Shown here: positions 10,934-19,710 of the stretch, one piece after another
Layout of the letters: the number at the start of each line of letters is the position of its first letter
How positions within the stretch are numbered: position 1 is the first letter of the stretch
Assembly: GCA_017512365.1 (NCBI GenBank)
Contig: JAFWGQ010000071.1
Location: forward strand, 1-64,000
From: Mogibacterium sp.
GTDB lineage: Bacteria > Bacillota > Clostridia > Peptostreptococcales > Anaerovoracaceae
Length of the DNA stretch: 64,000 bases
Reading direction: 5' to 3'
Notes under the pieces: model-generated
What the model was told of the DNA's origin: nothing
What the model saw: only the letters and a program-made list of their open reading frames with translations
Database searches by the model: none
Made by a program: the position numbers and the translations under genes

Positions 10934-11121
10934 AAATGGTGTAAAAGCGGGAGCGTTTCAGCTTTTCATACACCATTTTGATGGATTTGCTCACTGTATC
11001 CAGTCAAAAAAGCAAAAATGGTGTAATAACTCGCGGATATGCGGAGCTGATACACCGTAAATCGAAAAATGGTGTATGGATCGTCGAAAACAGACGAATG
11101 TTACACCATTTTGATTTTTTT
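10934..11121. repeat. Array of six AAATGGTGTA / TACACCATTT arms forming three hairpins, the last a terminator
   Basis: AAATGGTGTA occurs at 10934, 11016 and 11067, each followed by its complement at 10969-10978, 11051-11060 (imperfect, TACACCGTAA) and 11102-11111. Hairpin 1 gains an inner AAAGC/GCTTT stem. Hairpin 3 gains TCGTC/GACGA and is followed by TTGATTTTTTT on the plus strand and by TTTTTCG on the minus strand, so it should terminate both serS and the convergent decarboxylase gene. The 11122-11222 remainder shows nothing. Confidence 0.8.
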
Positions 11122-11222
11122 GGGACGCATATCCTTAAAAATGATGGGGTCCGCCGGGCGCATGTCCCGTGATGGTATTTGCTGCGCAGGGGCCGGAACT
11201 GAAGGCCTCCCGGCCGCGGAAG

Positions 11223-12734
11223 TCAGTAGCCGGTGCCGACCTTTATGCGGCCTTCGTCGTCGACTCCGGTGATGGCGTCGCCGGCGGAGAGTATGCCGCT
11301 TATGTGGCTGATCACATCCATGTTCATGATCTCGCCCGGGCAGGCTACAGGCGAGCCCGGCGGATATGTGATTATCGGGTCGTAGAGAACGCGGCCGTCT
11401 GCTTCGTAGAGCGGAACGAGCTCGCTTTCCATCGGGATGTCGGCTGTCTCGAGAAACATGTCCTCGAAAGAGTGCGGCACGCGCTCGACCGGCGTGCCTA
11501 TGCCGTAGCTGTCCGCGATGTCTCTGAGGGCGGCGAGAAGCTTTTCGTAATCGCTTCGCCTGTTGCCGGCGCCTGTCATGAGCAGCACGTATTCGCCGTG
11601 GACCATCTCGGAGATGATGCCGCGGTATCTGAGCTCCTTGTCGAGGCGTTCTCCGGAAAGGCCGAGAGCGGACATGCTGATGTTTATCTTGGTCGGGTCC
11701 GGCCCTTCGCGGTATCTCCAGAGGGCGAAGACCTCTTCGTCGGCCGAGCCCGAGCCTCTGGCGCCGCCTCCGGTGACGACGGTGAGGCCGTTTATGCGTG
11801 AGGCCGCCCTGTAGAAGCCTGCCAGGTCTTCCTTCCATGCGCCCATGATCTCAGGCCATCCGGCGCGCATGATCTTTTCGTTTATGTCGAGGCTCGCCAT
11901 GAGAAGATATGACGGGCTCGTCGTCTGTATCATCCTGAGAGTCTCGCTGACGGCATCGATGTCGACGCCGTCGCCGCAGATGTTGAGTATGCCGCTGCCG
12001 GTGAAGCTGAGCAGGGTCTTGTGGGTGCTGTTTACGACTATGTCGGCGCCGAGCGTCTCGGCGGCGTGCCTCGGATGGGGCACGTACGCGCCCTCTTCGC
12101 GGGCGCGGCCGGCATACAGATCGAAGTATCTGAGGTGGGCTCCGTGCGCCTGGTCGACTATAAGCAACATGCCGTGCTCGTGCGCGATGTCGGCGAGCAC
12201 GGAGATGTCGCTCATCACGCCGCAGTAGTTCGGGCTCGTGATGAGGACAGCCGACGCGTCAGGATGCGCGTCGCATGCTGCCTCGAGCTCGTAAGGCGAG
12301 ATCTCCGCCGCAAGATTGAACTGCGGATCGGTCTCCGGCCTCAGGTAGACGGGATTTATGCCGCCCATCCTCAGAGCGCTGAACACCGAGTGATGCGAAT
12401 TGCGTCCGAGTATGAGCCTGCCCCCGACAGGAACACACGAAATGATCGCGGCAATGAGGCCCGCGCTCGAGCCGTTCACCAGAAGTTCGGTATGGCGTGC
12501 GCCGTACAGTTCTGCGTAATTGTCCATGACATTACGCAGAACGCTGCGCGGGCAGAACAAAGAGTCCGCGCCTGGAACTTCCGTTATGTCCCATGCCGCA
12601 GCGTTCCTCACAAGCCCGTCGTACCCGGCAGCAGCAAAAAGTTCACTGCGGCCCTTGTGGCCGGGCATGTGGAAGGACACCGTGTCTTTGCCCTCGTATT
12701 CTTTAAGAAACTCCGCAATAGTCCTGCCTTTCAT
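11223..12734 (-). CDS. Orn/Lys/Arg decarboxylase family PLP enzyme
   Basis: 503 residues. The fold-type I PLP domain begins with the family signature FHMPGHKGR (about 21-29), then WDITEVPGADSL, the NGSSAGLIAAI cofactor-phosphate region, SPNYCGVMSD, the Asp-containing DQAHGAH and the Schiff-base lysine in STHKTLLSFTGS (about 235). A C-terminal domain with VPLYEADGRV and YPPGSPVACPGE matches the Orn/Lys/Arg decarboxylase C-terminal family. The usual products are cadaverine, putrescine or agmatine; the substrate cannot be told from sequence. It is shorter than the 700-residue wing-domain forms and resembles YaaO/SpeA-type enzymes. Monocistronic, divergent from rnf. Confidence 0.93.
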   Translation of the reverse strand: MKGRTIAEFLKEYEGKDTVSFHMPGHKGRSELFAAAGYDGLVRNAAAWDITEVPGADSLFCPRSVLRNVMDNYAELYGARHTELLVNGSSAGLIAAIISCVPVGGRLILGRNSHHSVFSALRMGGINPVYLRPETDPQFNLAAEISPYELEAACDAHPDASAVLITSPNYCGVMSDISVLADIAHEHGMLLIVDQAHGAHLRYFDLYAGRAREEGAYVPHPRHAAETLGADIVVNSTHKTLLSFTGSGILNICGDGVDIDAVSETLRMIQTTSPSYLLMASLDINEKIMRAGWPEIMGAWKEDLAGFYRAASRINGLTVVTGGGARGSGSADEEVFALWRYREGPDPTKINISMSALGLSGERLDKELRYRGIISEMVHGEYVLLMTGAGNRRSDYEKLLAALRDIADSYGIGTPVERVPHSFEDMFLETADIPMESELVPLYEADGRVLYDPIITYPPGSPVACPGEIMNMDVISHISGILSAGDAITGVDDEGRIKVGTGY

Positions 12735-13029
12735 GCCTCTATTGTATTTTGGTCAACAGTTGCGGTCAACTTTTTTAGAGCAGATTGCACCCCAAAATGA
12801 ACAATATTGTTCTGTTATGTTTTTGGCAAAACTGTTTTTTTGCCCCGAATGGTATATAATATGAAAGCTTATGGGAAGCGCTTGTTTTTTGTGTGTAAAA
12901 AGGCGCGGAGCAGGCCTTCGCGGCGCAGCGCTTCCACGCGGGCGGGCCGCCTGCAAGGCTCGGAGCGGCTTAAGCGCGCGAACAGTTATTTCAAACAGTA
13001 GGTATTATGTGAAAGGAGTTTCTAAAGGG
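12735..13029 (+). promoter_or_regulatory. Intergenic region and long GC-rich leader of the rnf operon
   Basis: A good -10 box TATAAT lies at 12855-12860 with only a weak -35 (CTGTTT, 12832-12837). If used, the rnf mRNA has a leader of about 160 nt. Its middle part (about 12902-12982) is extremely GC-rich with several GGCGCG, GGCCGCC and GCGGC segments that can pair, unlike the AT-rich flanks. AT-rich DNA at 12740-12850 probably also holds the promoter of the divergent decarboxylase. No known riboswitch consensus was recognised. Confidence 0.5.
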
Positions 13030-14340
13030 ATGAGCCAAAGGAAACATTTGCCAAGCATCCACGTACCTCATCACAAGAACACGGCCGCTTCGGAGACCGT
13101 GACGATGCCGGTACCGGATGAAGTAAGCATAAGCATGTCCCAGAACATCGGCGCTCCTTGTCAACCTCTCGTAGAGAAGGGAGATTACGTAAAGGTAGGA
13201 CAGAGGATCGGAGACGTCGACGCCTTTGTCAGCGCACCTATCTTTTCGAGCGTCAGCGGAACCGTCAAGTCTATCGACCAGGTCCGCGGTTCAATGGGCG
13301 GCTTTGAAACTCACATAGTGATCGAGACTGACAAGAAACAGGAGATCAGCGAGGAAGTCAAAATACCTGAGGTCAACAGCTTTGAGGAATTCGTCAAAGC
13401 TGCGAGAGACAGCGGTATGGTAGGACTCGGAGGAGCTTCCTTCCCGACTCACGTCAAGCTGAATCCGAAGAATCTCGACGAGTGTGAGTATCTGGTGGTC
13501 AACGCGGCCGAGTGCGAGCCGTTCATCACCACGGACAACAGAGAGATGGTAGAAAACGGCCAGGACGTTCTCGACGGAATGAGACTGATCATGAAGTGGC
13601 TGGACCTCAAAAAGGGGTACATCGGCATCGAGACGAACAAGCCTGACGCTATCGCCAATCTCAACAGACTGATCGAGCAGAACGAGATAAAGGACATCGA
13701 GATCGTACCGCTGCCGTCCAGCTACCCGAAGGGAGCTGAGCGCGTGCTAATATACGAGACCGTCGGCAAGGTAATGAACGCGGGAGTCCTCCCGGCACAG
13801 CTCGGAGTCATACTCGACAACGTATCGACTATCGGCGTGATGGCTGAGTACTTCAAGACCGGAATGCCGATCGTAAGAAGAAGGGTCACGATCGACGGAG
13901 ACGCGGTCGCGGAGCCGAAGAACGTCTACGTTCCTATCGGCACCAGGATCGCCGACGTCGTGGAATTCTGCGGCGGCTACAAGACCGAGCCGCGCAAGAT
14001 CATCATGGGCGGACCTATGATGGGAAGAGCCACGAAGTCCGACGAGTCCCCGACGATGAAGAACACTTCGGCCATCCTGTGCTTCAGCCAGGACATGGCG
14101 GAGGTAAAGGAAGAGACAGCCTGCCTCAACTGCCAGCGCTGTCATACAGCATGTCCGTTCGGCCTCATGCCGAGCATCTTCGCGGACGCTTATGCAAAGA
14201 AGGACGTGGACACGCTCAACAGATTCAATGTCATGCAGTGCATGGAGTGCGGCAGCTGCTCGTACACATGCCCGGCAAGACGTCCGCTCGCGCTGACCAA
14301 TAAACTGGCCAAGATGATGGTAAAGGAGGCATCGAACTAA
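13030..14340 (+). CDS. rnfC: Rnf complex subunit C (NADH-binding, Fe-S)
   Basis: 436 residues from ATG 13030, which follows AAAGGAG and gives the usual RnfC N-terminus (MSQRKHLPSIHVPHHK). An upstream in-frame extension reads through the GC-rich leader and is not credible. RnfC docks NADH on the cytoplasmic side of the ferredoxin:NAD+ oxidoreductase. Visible are the barrel-sandwich region (15-110), GLGGASFPTHVKL in the nucleotide/FMN domain, ECEPFITTDN, an SLBB region, and two 4Fe-4S motifs near the end: CLNCQRCHTACP and CMECGSCSYTCP. First gene of rnfCDGEAB; the next gene starts 2 bases after the stop. Confidence 0.97.
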   Translation: MSQRKHLPSIHVPHHKNTAASETVTMPVPDEVSISMSQNIGAPCQPLVEKGDYVKVGQRIGDVDAFVSAPIFSSVSGTVKSIDQVRGSMGGFETHIVIETDKKQEISEEVKIPEVNSFEEFVKAARDSGMVGLGGASFPTHVKLNPKNLDECEYLVVNAAECEPFITTDNREMVENGQDVLDGMRLIMKWLDLKKGYIGIETNKPDAIANLNRLIEQNEIKDIEIVPLPSSYPKGAERVLIYETVGKVMNAGVLPAQLGVILDNVSTIGVMAEYFKTGMPIVRRRVTIDGDAVAEPKNVYVPIGTRIADVVEFCGGYKTEPRKIIMGGPMMGRATKSDESPTMKNTSAILCFSQDMAEVKEETACLNCQRCHTACPFGLMPSIFADAYAKKDVDTLNRFNVMQCMECGSCSYTCPARRPLALTNKLAKMMVKEASN

Positions 14341-14341
14341 T

Positions 14342-15331
14342 ATGGATAATAAGTTTCATACTAATTTGATAGTATCCTCCGCACCACACATCGTTACGGA
14401 GTCGGATACTACAAGGCTCATGGGCACGGTGCTCCTGGCACTCGCGCCTGCATGGATCGCCAGCATATACATCTTCGGGATAAGAGCGCTGCTGCTGTCG
14501 GTAGTATGCGTGGCCGCCAGCGTACTCTTCGAGTATGTATACAATGCGATAACTCACAAGAAACAGACTGTCGGAGATCTCTCCGCCGCTCTCACGGGAC
14601 TGCTGATCGCGTTCAACGTTCCGGCAAACTTCCCGTTCTGGCAGGCCATCCTCGGATGCCTGTTCGCGATCGTGGTAGTAAAGCAGCTCTTCGGAGGCAT
14701 CGGAAAGAACTTCAGTAACCCTGCTATCACGGCGCGTATATTCCTGTTCATCTCGTTCTCGGCCAACATGTCGACATGGCCTGTAACAAGGCTGGCCGGA
14801 GCGACTGACGCAACGACGGGCCCGACGCCTCTGGCTACTTACGCAGAACTCAGGGCCGCCGGAAACCTGGACGCATCGCAGCTCCCGAGCCTCGGACAGC
14901 TGCTTCTCGGATTCCACGGCGGTTCGACCGGAGAGGTCTGCGCGATCGCTCTGATCATCGGCGGCGTCTATCTGATCGTCCGCAAAGTCATCAGCCCGGT
15001 CATCCCGTGCGCGTTCATCGGAACGGTGTTCGTGTTCGCGTTCATCGCGACGGGAAGCCCGTATTGGGCACTCTTCCATGTGCTCACAGGCGGCGTTCTG
15101 CTCGGAGCCTTCTTCATGGCTACCGACTATGTGACATCGCCTAAGCTGCCGCTCGGCCAGCTGATATTCGGCATCGGCTGCGGCATCATCACGATGTGCA
15201 TCAGACTCTTCGGCTCATATCCTGAAGGCGTGTCCTTCTCGATCCTGCTGATGAACCTCTGCACGCCGCTTCTGAACAACCTGTCCTACAGGTTCTATCT
15301 GAAGGAAGGAGGTGCCGGGAATGGAAAGTAA
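14342..15331 (+). CDS. rnfD: Rnf complex subunit D (flavin-binding membrane protein)
   Basis: 329 residues with about nine membrane helices. RnfD carries a covalent FMN and forms part of the ion-translocating membrane core. The flavinylation region is visible as ATDYVTSPKLPLGQ near residue 261, and the helix GNFSNPAITARIF-like segment (GIGKNFSNPAITARIF) fits the NqrB/RnfD family. Its 3' end overlaps rnfG by 11 bases, and the rnfG ribosome site lies inside it, so translation is likely coupled. Confidence 0.96.
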   Translation: MDNKFHTNLIVSSAPHIVTESDTTRLMGTVLLALAPAWIASIYIFGIRALLLSVVCVAASVLFEYVYNAITHKKQTVGDLSAALTGLLIAFNVPANFPFWQAILGCLFAIVVVKQLFGGIGKNFSNPAITARIFLFISFSANMSTWPVTRLAGATDATTGPTPLATYAELRAAGNLDASQLPSLGQLLLGFHGGSTGEVCAIALIIGGVYLIVRKVISPVIPCAFIGTVFVFAFIATGSPYWALFHVLTGGVLLGAFFMATDYVTSPKLPLGQLIFGIGCGIITMCIRLFGSYPEGVSFSILLMNLCTPLLNNLSYRFYLKEGGAGNGK

Positions 15332-15902
15332 GAACAGTGCATTCAAGGAATTCATCTCGCCTATACTGGTGCTTGTGGTCATATGCTTTGTGGTCACATT
15401 CCTGCTGGCCTTCGTATACGGCATCACGGCGCCGATCATCGAGAAGAACACTGCGGCGGCGGCAAGCGAGGCAAGAGCCACTCTGCTCGAGGCGGCCGGA
15501 GGCAAGTTCTCCGACAGCGGAGCCGACCTCGTCACGTACGAAGAGGGCAAGGTATACGCTGTGGACTGCTACACCGCAGACAACGGAGCAGGCATGGTAG
15601 TCACGGTCAAGTCCAACTCCTACGGCGGCCTGCTGACAGCGATGGTAGGCATCGACAAGGACGGGGCGATCACCGGTGTAACGGTAACAGAACACGCTGA
15701 CACTCCGGGAGTAGGTACAAAGGCGCAGGATCCGAATCATCTCAAGCAGTACATCGGACTGACCGAGCTTGGCAGCGACAAGATCAAGGATCACGCCGAC
15801 AGCGTAGTCGAGGTGACCGGTGCATCCGTATCCTCGGGCGCTGTCCATAAGGCTGTATACTGCGCACTCGAGCAGTACAAAGCGATGGGAGGTGTTAAGT
15901 AA
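15321..15902 (+). CDS. rnfG: Rnf complex subunit G (FMN-binding)
   Basis: 193 residues from ATG 15321, eight bases after AAGGAGGTG; a GTG nine bases upstream would fall inside the ribosome site. One N-terminal membrane helix (about 14-36) anchors an extracytoplasmic FMN-binding domain. The covalent FMN site appears as EVTGASVSSGAVHKAV near residue 175, so the acceptor would be Ser rather than the more common Thr of SGAT. An ApbE-type transferase would be needed; none is in this window. Stop codon overlaps the start of rnfE (TAATGG). Confidence 0.95.
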   Translation: MESKNSAFKEFISPILVLVVICFVVTFLLAFVYGITAPIIEKNTAAAASEARATLLEAAGGKFSDSGADLVTYEEGKVYAVDCYTADNGAGMVVTVKSNSYGGLLTAMVGIDKDGAITGVTVTEHADTPGVGTKAQDPNHLKQYIGLTELGSDKIKDHADSVVEVTGASVSSGAVHKAVYCALEQYKAMGGVK

Positions 15903-16612
15903 TGGAAAAGAAAAGCAAACTTGCAATTCTGACCAACGGTATCATAAAGGAGAACCCGACACTGGTGCTCCTGCTCGGAACATGCCCGTTCCTCGCTACA
16001 TCTTCATCACTGATCAACGCGCTCGGAATGGGACTTTCGGCAACGGCCGTACTTATTTGTTCCAACATAGTGATATCGCTGCTGCGCAAGGTCATCCCTG
16101 ACAAGGTCAGGATCCCCTGCTACATAGTAGTGATCGCCGGCTTCGTAACTCTGGTGCAGTTCGTGCTCCAGGCCTACGCGCCGGACATCAACAAGGCACT
16201 GGGAGTATTCATCCCGCTGATCGTAGTAAACTGCATAATCCTCGGACGTGCCGAGGCGTTCGCGAACAAGAACACCGTAGTCGATTCCGCTCTTGACGGT
16301 ATCGGCATGGGCCTCGGCTTCACGCTTGCTCTGGCATGCATGGGAGCCATCAGAGAATTCTTCGGGACCGGCTGCCTCCTCGGCTTCACGATCATTCCGG
16401 ATTTCTCGATCGGATTCTTCAACCTGCCGCCGGGCGGATTCTTCGTATTCGGCGTGCTGATCGCGATTATGCAGGCAGCGACCAAGGGAAAGGCTCTCAA
16501 GGCCAAAGGCTTCAGCTGCGGACTTTGCCCGATGTACAATTCGTGCAACACCGCTGAGGCCAACGAGGAAGTCGAAGCAGAAAAGGCAGCAAAGACTGCC
16601 GCAGCGGTATAG
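15902..16612 (+). CDS. rnfE: Rnf complex subunit E
   Basis: 236 residues, about six membrane helices. The start ILTNGIIKENPTLVLLLGTCPFLA is the typical RnfE/NqrD entry, with a conserved membrane Cys in GTCPFLA that, with RnfA, holds a 2Fe-2S centre in characterised complexes. Further hallmarks are NCIILGRAEAFANKN and the GMGLGFTLAL helix. The C-terminus adds a Cys-containing cytoplasmic tail (GFSCGLCPMYNSCN) and an acidic Ala-rich end that is longer than in many homologues. Confidence 0.95.
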   Translation: MEKKSKLAILTNGIIKENPTLVLLLGTCPFLATSSSLINALGMGLSATAVLICSNIVISLLRKVIPDKVRIPCYIVVIAGFVTLVQFVLQAYAPDINKALGVFIPLIVVNCIILGRAEAFANKNTVVDSALDGIGMGLGFTLALACMGAIREFFGTGCLLGFTIIPDFSIGFFNLPPGGFFVFGVLIAIMQAATKGKALKAKGFSCGLCPMYNSCNTAEANEEVEAEKAAKTAAAV

Positions 16613-16629
16613 AAGGGAGGACGGCATAG

Positions 16630-17211
16630 ATGGTAAATCTTATAGTTATCTTCATGGCGATAGTCCTCGTTAACAACTTCGTGCTGTCGCAGTTCCTGGG
16701 AATATGCTCGTTCCTCGGAGTTTCAAACAAGATGAGCTCGTCCGTAGGCATGGGCGGCGCGGTGGTGTTCGTTATGGTCATTGCCGAGCTCGTGACATGG
16801 CCTGTGATGCAGCTCCTCAATAAATTCGAGATCGGATATCTGCAGACTGTAGTGTTCATTCTCGTGATCGCGGCGCTCGTACAGTTCGTCGAGATGTTCA
16901 TGAAGAAGTACCTTCCGGCCCTCCAGAAGGCCCTCGGTATCTTCCTCCCTCTGATCACAACGAACTGCGCCATCCTCGGCGCGACGATAAACGCGATCAG
17001 TTATGGTTACAGCTATATTGAGTCCGTAGTGTATGCTTTCGGAGCGGGCGTCGGCTACATGGTGGCCATGGTCCTCTTCGCAGGCATCCGCGAGGAGAAG
17101 CTCAACGACATGGAGGGAGTCCCGGCACCGTTCAGGGGAGTCGGCATCATCCTCGTGGCAGCGTCGATCATGGCGCTCTCGTTCATGGGCTTCACCGGGA
17201 TGTTCCAGTAA
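16630..17211 (+). CDS. rnfA: Rnf complex subunit A
   Basis: 193 residues, six membrane helices, the standard length. Hallmarks are NNFVLSQFLGICSFLGVS near the start (membrane Cys in GICSFLG), KKYLPALQKALGIFLPLITTNCAILG (second membrane Cys) and GVGYMVAMVLFAGIREE. It pairs with RnfE across the membrane in inverted topology. ATG follows AAGGGAGGACGGC. Confidence 0.96.
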   Translation: MVNLIVIFMAIVLVNNFVLSQFLGICSFLGVSNKMSSSVGMGGAVVFVMVIAELVTWPVMQLLNKFEIGYLQTVVFILVIAALVQFVEMFMKKYLPALQKALGIFLPLITTNCAILGATINAISYGYSYIESVVYAFGAGVGYMVAMVLFAGIREEKLNDMEGVPAPFRGVGIILVAASIMALSFMGFTGMFQ

Positions 17212-17223
17212 GGAGGTGGAGTA

Positions 17224-18105
17224 ATGAATGGTATTATGACACCTGTACTGTTAGTGGCAGTTATCGGCCTTGTATGCTCGGCCCTTCTGGTCTTTGCTTC
17301 CAAGGTATTCCATGTAACGGTCGACGAAAGAGTCACCAAGGTCAGAGAGGTGCTTCCGGGCGCGAACTGCGGCGGATGCGGATTCGCGGGCTGTGATGAC
17401 TACGCGTCCAATCTCGTTGCGGACGAATCGCTTCCTTGCACCAAGTGCTCGCCGGGCGGAGCCGGAGTCGCGGCTCAGATCGCCGAGATCCTCGGCAGGT
17501 CTGCCGGCGCGTCGGAGCCGATGGTAGCGAACGTCATGTGCAACGGCACATGCGACGCTTCCCGCACCGTCCTCGAGTGGCAGGGCATGAGCTCCTGCAA
17601 GGGCGCGAAGGGATGGTTCACCTCGCCTAATGCATGCATGTTCGGATGCATCGGACTCGGCGACTGCGCGGAAGCGTGCCAGTTCGACGCTATCGGAGTC
17701 GTGGACGGCGTTGCGAGAGTCAACAGAGAGAACTGCGTGGCCTGCGGCGCGTGCGTTGGCGCCTGCCCGCAGAAGATCATAAAGCTCGTACCTCAGAAAA
17801 ACCAGGTACACGTTCTGTGCTCATCCACAGACAAGGGCGCTGTTGCCCGCAAGAACTGCGACAATGCCTGCATCGGCTGCATGAAGTGCACACAGGTCTG
17901 CAACTTCGACGCGATCACTGTTGAGGACAACCTCGCAAGGATCGATCAGGCGAAGTGCAAGTCCTGCGGACTCTGCGCGGCGATCTGCCCTGTAGGAGCG
18001 ATCAACAGCTTCAGGAAGCTTCCTAAGAAGGAAGCCGCCGAGAAGGCAGCCGCAGCGAAGAAAGCCAAGGCGTCCGCTGCAAAGGAAGCCGCCGCAAAGG
18101 CGTAA
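17224..18105 (+). CDS. rnfB: Rnf complex subunit B (multi-cluster ferredoxin subunit)
   Basis: 293 residues. An N-terminal membrane helix (5-25) anchors the protein. The 4Fe-4S domain ANCGGCGFAGCDDYA (about 43-57) follows, then four CxxC-type cluster regions: CIGLGDCAEACQ, CVACGACVGACP, CIGCMKCTQVCN and CKSCGLCAAICP. RnfB accepts electrons from reduced ferredoxin. The end is a Lys/Ala/Glu-rich tail (residues 265-293) of low complexity. Last gene of the operon; two hairpins follow the stop. Confidence 0.96.
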   Translation: MNGIMTPVLLVAVIGLVCSALLVFASKVFHVTVDERVTKVREVLPGANCGGCGFAGCDDYASNLVADESLPCTKCSPGGAGVAAQIAEILGRSAGASEPMVANVMCNGTCDASRTVLEWQGMSSCKGAKGWFTSPNACMFGCIGLGDCAEACQFDAIGVVDGVARVNRENCVACGACVGACPQKIIKLVPQKNQVHVLCSSTDKGAVARKNCDNACIGCMKCTQVCNFDAITVEDNLARIDQAKCKSCGLCAAICPVGAINSFRKLPKKEAAEKAAAAKKAKASAAKEAAAKA

Positions 18106-18172
18106 AGCATTCTGAAAGAAAAGCCGGCAAACGTCCGGCCCCGAACTCATAAAAAAGCCGGGATCATATAAA

Positions 18173-18200
18173 GGCAGTCACGATAAAGTGGCTGCCTTTT
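18173..18200. terminator. Bidirectional terminator between rnfB and the convergent DUF5688 gene
   Basis: GGCAGTCAC and GTGGCTGCC pair around GATAAA, followed by TTTT. The stop codon of the minus-strand gene (18178-18180) lies inside the left arm. A smaller GCCGG/CCGGC hairpin at 18123-18139 follows rnfB directly. Confidence 0.7.
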
Positions 18201-19113
18201 CGATAACTGCAGGGATACGCCTGAGGACCCCCGATCCACATATGTACAGATCGTCGGACAGATAGTCTTCATCGCTCACGATCGTCCTGTTGGCGTTTCC
18301 TATGATCTCCGCAAGCCTCTGCGGATCACCGCCCGACTCAGGAAGAAGCAGCACCTCGTGTACAGATGAAGGGAGTACGAAGAACGGGCCGTTCAGCAGC
18401 TCGCACAGTCTTCCGAGCAGCCCCGGGTAGAACAGGACCGCGGAACCCCAGAAGCAGTTCCTGTTGCTCAGCAGATAAAGAGAATCCGCGGGGAAGAATG
18501 ATCCGGACTCTGATCCCAGAAGATCAGTACAGCTGTCATGTCCTTTCATGAGCAGCTCGGACAGCTCGTAAAGGACAGGAGGGTCTTCCGCTGATGAGTT
18601 TTCAAGCGCGATCTCAAACAGATCTTCTCTGCTTATCTCCATGGATTCCATCAGGCCGTTCGTGACCACCGCCCGGTACTCGCCGGAGCGCACCTCCGCG
18701 ATAAGCGAAAGACCGCAGCCGCTGTCCGCATGCGGGACTTCCTTCAGATAATCGCTGTTTCTGGAACTGTTCAGGAGCCTCACCCTGAGCTTTGAGGTAT
18801 CTTCGAACGCATCTTCGGGAAAACCCGGCGCATTGTCTATGTAGGGGATGACATTTGTCAGCGCGGCAAGCGACAGTTCATCGACCGAGTGCCCGGATTC
18901 GTACATCCTGAAGAAATCCTCGACGTAAAGGGTCGGTGAGCAGCTGCTGCCGCGGGTCCTGAAGATAAGGCCGGTCAGTTCTCCGGCCTGAGCTTTTCTG
19001 ACCGGCTGTTCCTCTATGTATACATCTCTGCCCGCGGCGGCGAAGGCGCTTTCGCCGAGATTTTGCCTGCAGCGGGAAATGAATTCGCTTTTGAAACCGG
19101 AATAATCCAACAT
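18178..19113 (-). CDS. DUF5688 family protein
   Basis: 311 residues, soluble, no signal or membrane segment. DUF5688 features are the C-terminal strand-rich part: LYLLSNRNCFWGSAVLFYPGLL (ligand-like fold common in gut Clostridia), VLPSSVHEVLLLPE, and a middle segment LRVRLLNSSRNSDYL. The N-terminus has FRTRGSSCSPTLYVEDFFRMY, also typical. No function is established for the family. ATG at 19113 is preceded by GAAAGGAGG on the minus strand. Monocistronic. Confidence 0.85.
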   Translation of the reverse strand: MLDYSGFKSEFISRCRQNLGESAFAAAGRDVYIEEQPVRKAQAGELTGLIFRTRGSSCSPTLYVEDFFRMYESGHSVDELSLAALTNVIPYIDNAPGFPEDAFEDTSKLRVRLLNSSRNSDYLKEVPHADSGCGLSLIAEVRSGEYRAVVTNGLMESMEISREDLFEIALENSSAEDPPVLYELSELLMKGHDSCTDLLGSESGSFFPADSLYLLSNRNCFWGSAVLFYPGLLGRLCELLNGPFFVLPSSVHEVLLLPESGGDPQRLAEIIGNANRTIVSDEDYLSDDLYICGSGVLRRIPAVIEKAATLS

Positions 19114-19331
19114 CGTGAGTCCTCCTTTCAGCCTGCGGATCAGGCCATGGCCGGGTGATATACATGGGGCTACAGTATGTCAGAAGGGGGAAAGCGAAGT
19201 CAAACAGAGGAAAAGAACGGCGTATCCCTGTGGATGCAAGGCTTTGAGCGCGTTTTCGAACAGTCGCCGTGGTTCTGATGCTGAAAATAGTGCAAAAAAT
19301 GCAGGAAAAAGGGAATCAAAAGACGACATTA

Positions 19332-19360
19332 TTGAACGCGCGGCCGGGGTTGTGTAAAAT
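19332..19360 (+). promoter_or_regulatory. Promoter for the small membrane protein / ybaK pair
   Basis: TTGAAC (19332-19337), 17-base spacer, TAAAAT (19355-19360); the start codon is 38 bases downstream with GGAAGGAG before it. The rest of 19114-19331 shows no other recognisable feature. Confidence 0.6.
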
Positions 19361-19398
19361 ATGTCACAGACAAAAGCCGGAACAGGGAAGGAGACAAC

Positions 19399-19701
19399 AT
19401 GAACAGCAATTCAAAAGCAGCAGCCGTACTGTCGTATATCACATGGTTGGGATTTCTCATCGCCGTCATCATGCGCGATCCGACAGACAGATTTACAGCT
19501 CATCACATGAACCAGGCTCTTGTGCTGAATGTCATAGGCTTCGTTGCAGGCGCCCTCAACATCATCCCGATCATCGGGAACATCGCCGGACTTGTGATCG
19601 GAGTCGGAGTATTCGTTCTCGAGATCATGGGGATCGCCCGCGCGGTATCCGGCAGCATGGAGCCGCTGCCGTTCATCGGAGACTTCCACTGGATCGGATA
19701 G
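19399..19701 (+). CDS. Small DUF4870/Tic20-like membrane protein
   Basis: 100 residues with three hydrophobic segments (about 8-24, 40-60, 64-84). The layout AAVLSYITWLGFLIAV, then RFTAHHMNQALVLNV, matches small DUF4870-type proteins, in which a polar loop before an FxxHHxxQ-like segment is conserved. Role unknown. ATG 19399 follows AAGGAGACAAC. The ybaK-type gene starts 9 bases after its stop, so the two form an operon. Confidence 0.75.
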   Translation: MNSNSKAAAVLSYITWLGFLIAVIMRDPTDRFTAHHMNQALVLNVIGFVAGALNIIPIIGNIAGLVIGVGVFVLEIMGIARAVSGSMEPLPFIGDFHWIG

Positions 19702-19710
19702 CTGAGAGAC

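Noticed and set aside
10934-11121. CRISPR array
   Set aside because: Repeats alternate in orientation, spacing is irregular and arms are only 10 bases; they form hairpins.
12871-13029. N-terminal extension of rnfC by 53 residues
   Set aside because: It reads through the GC-rich leader, is unlike any RnfC, and AAAGGAG sits before ATG 13030.
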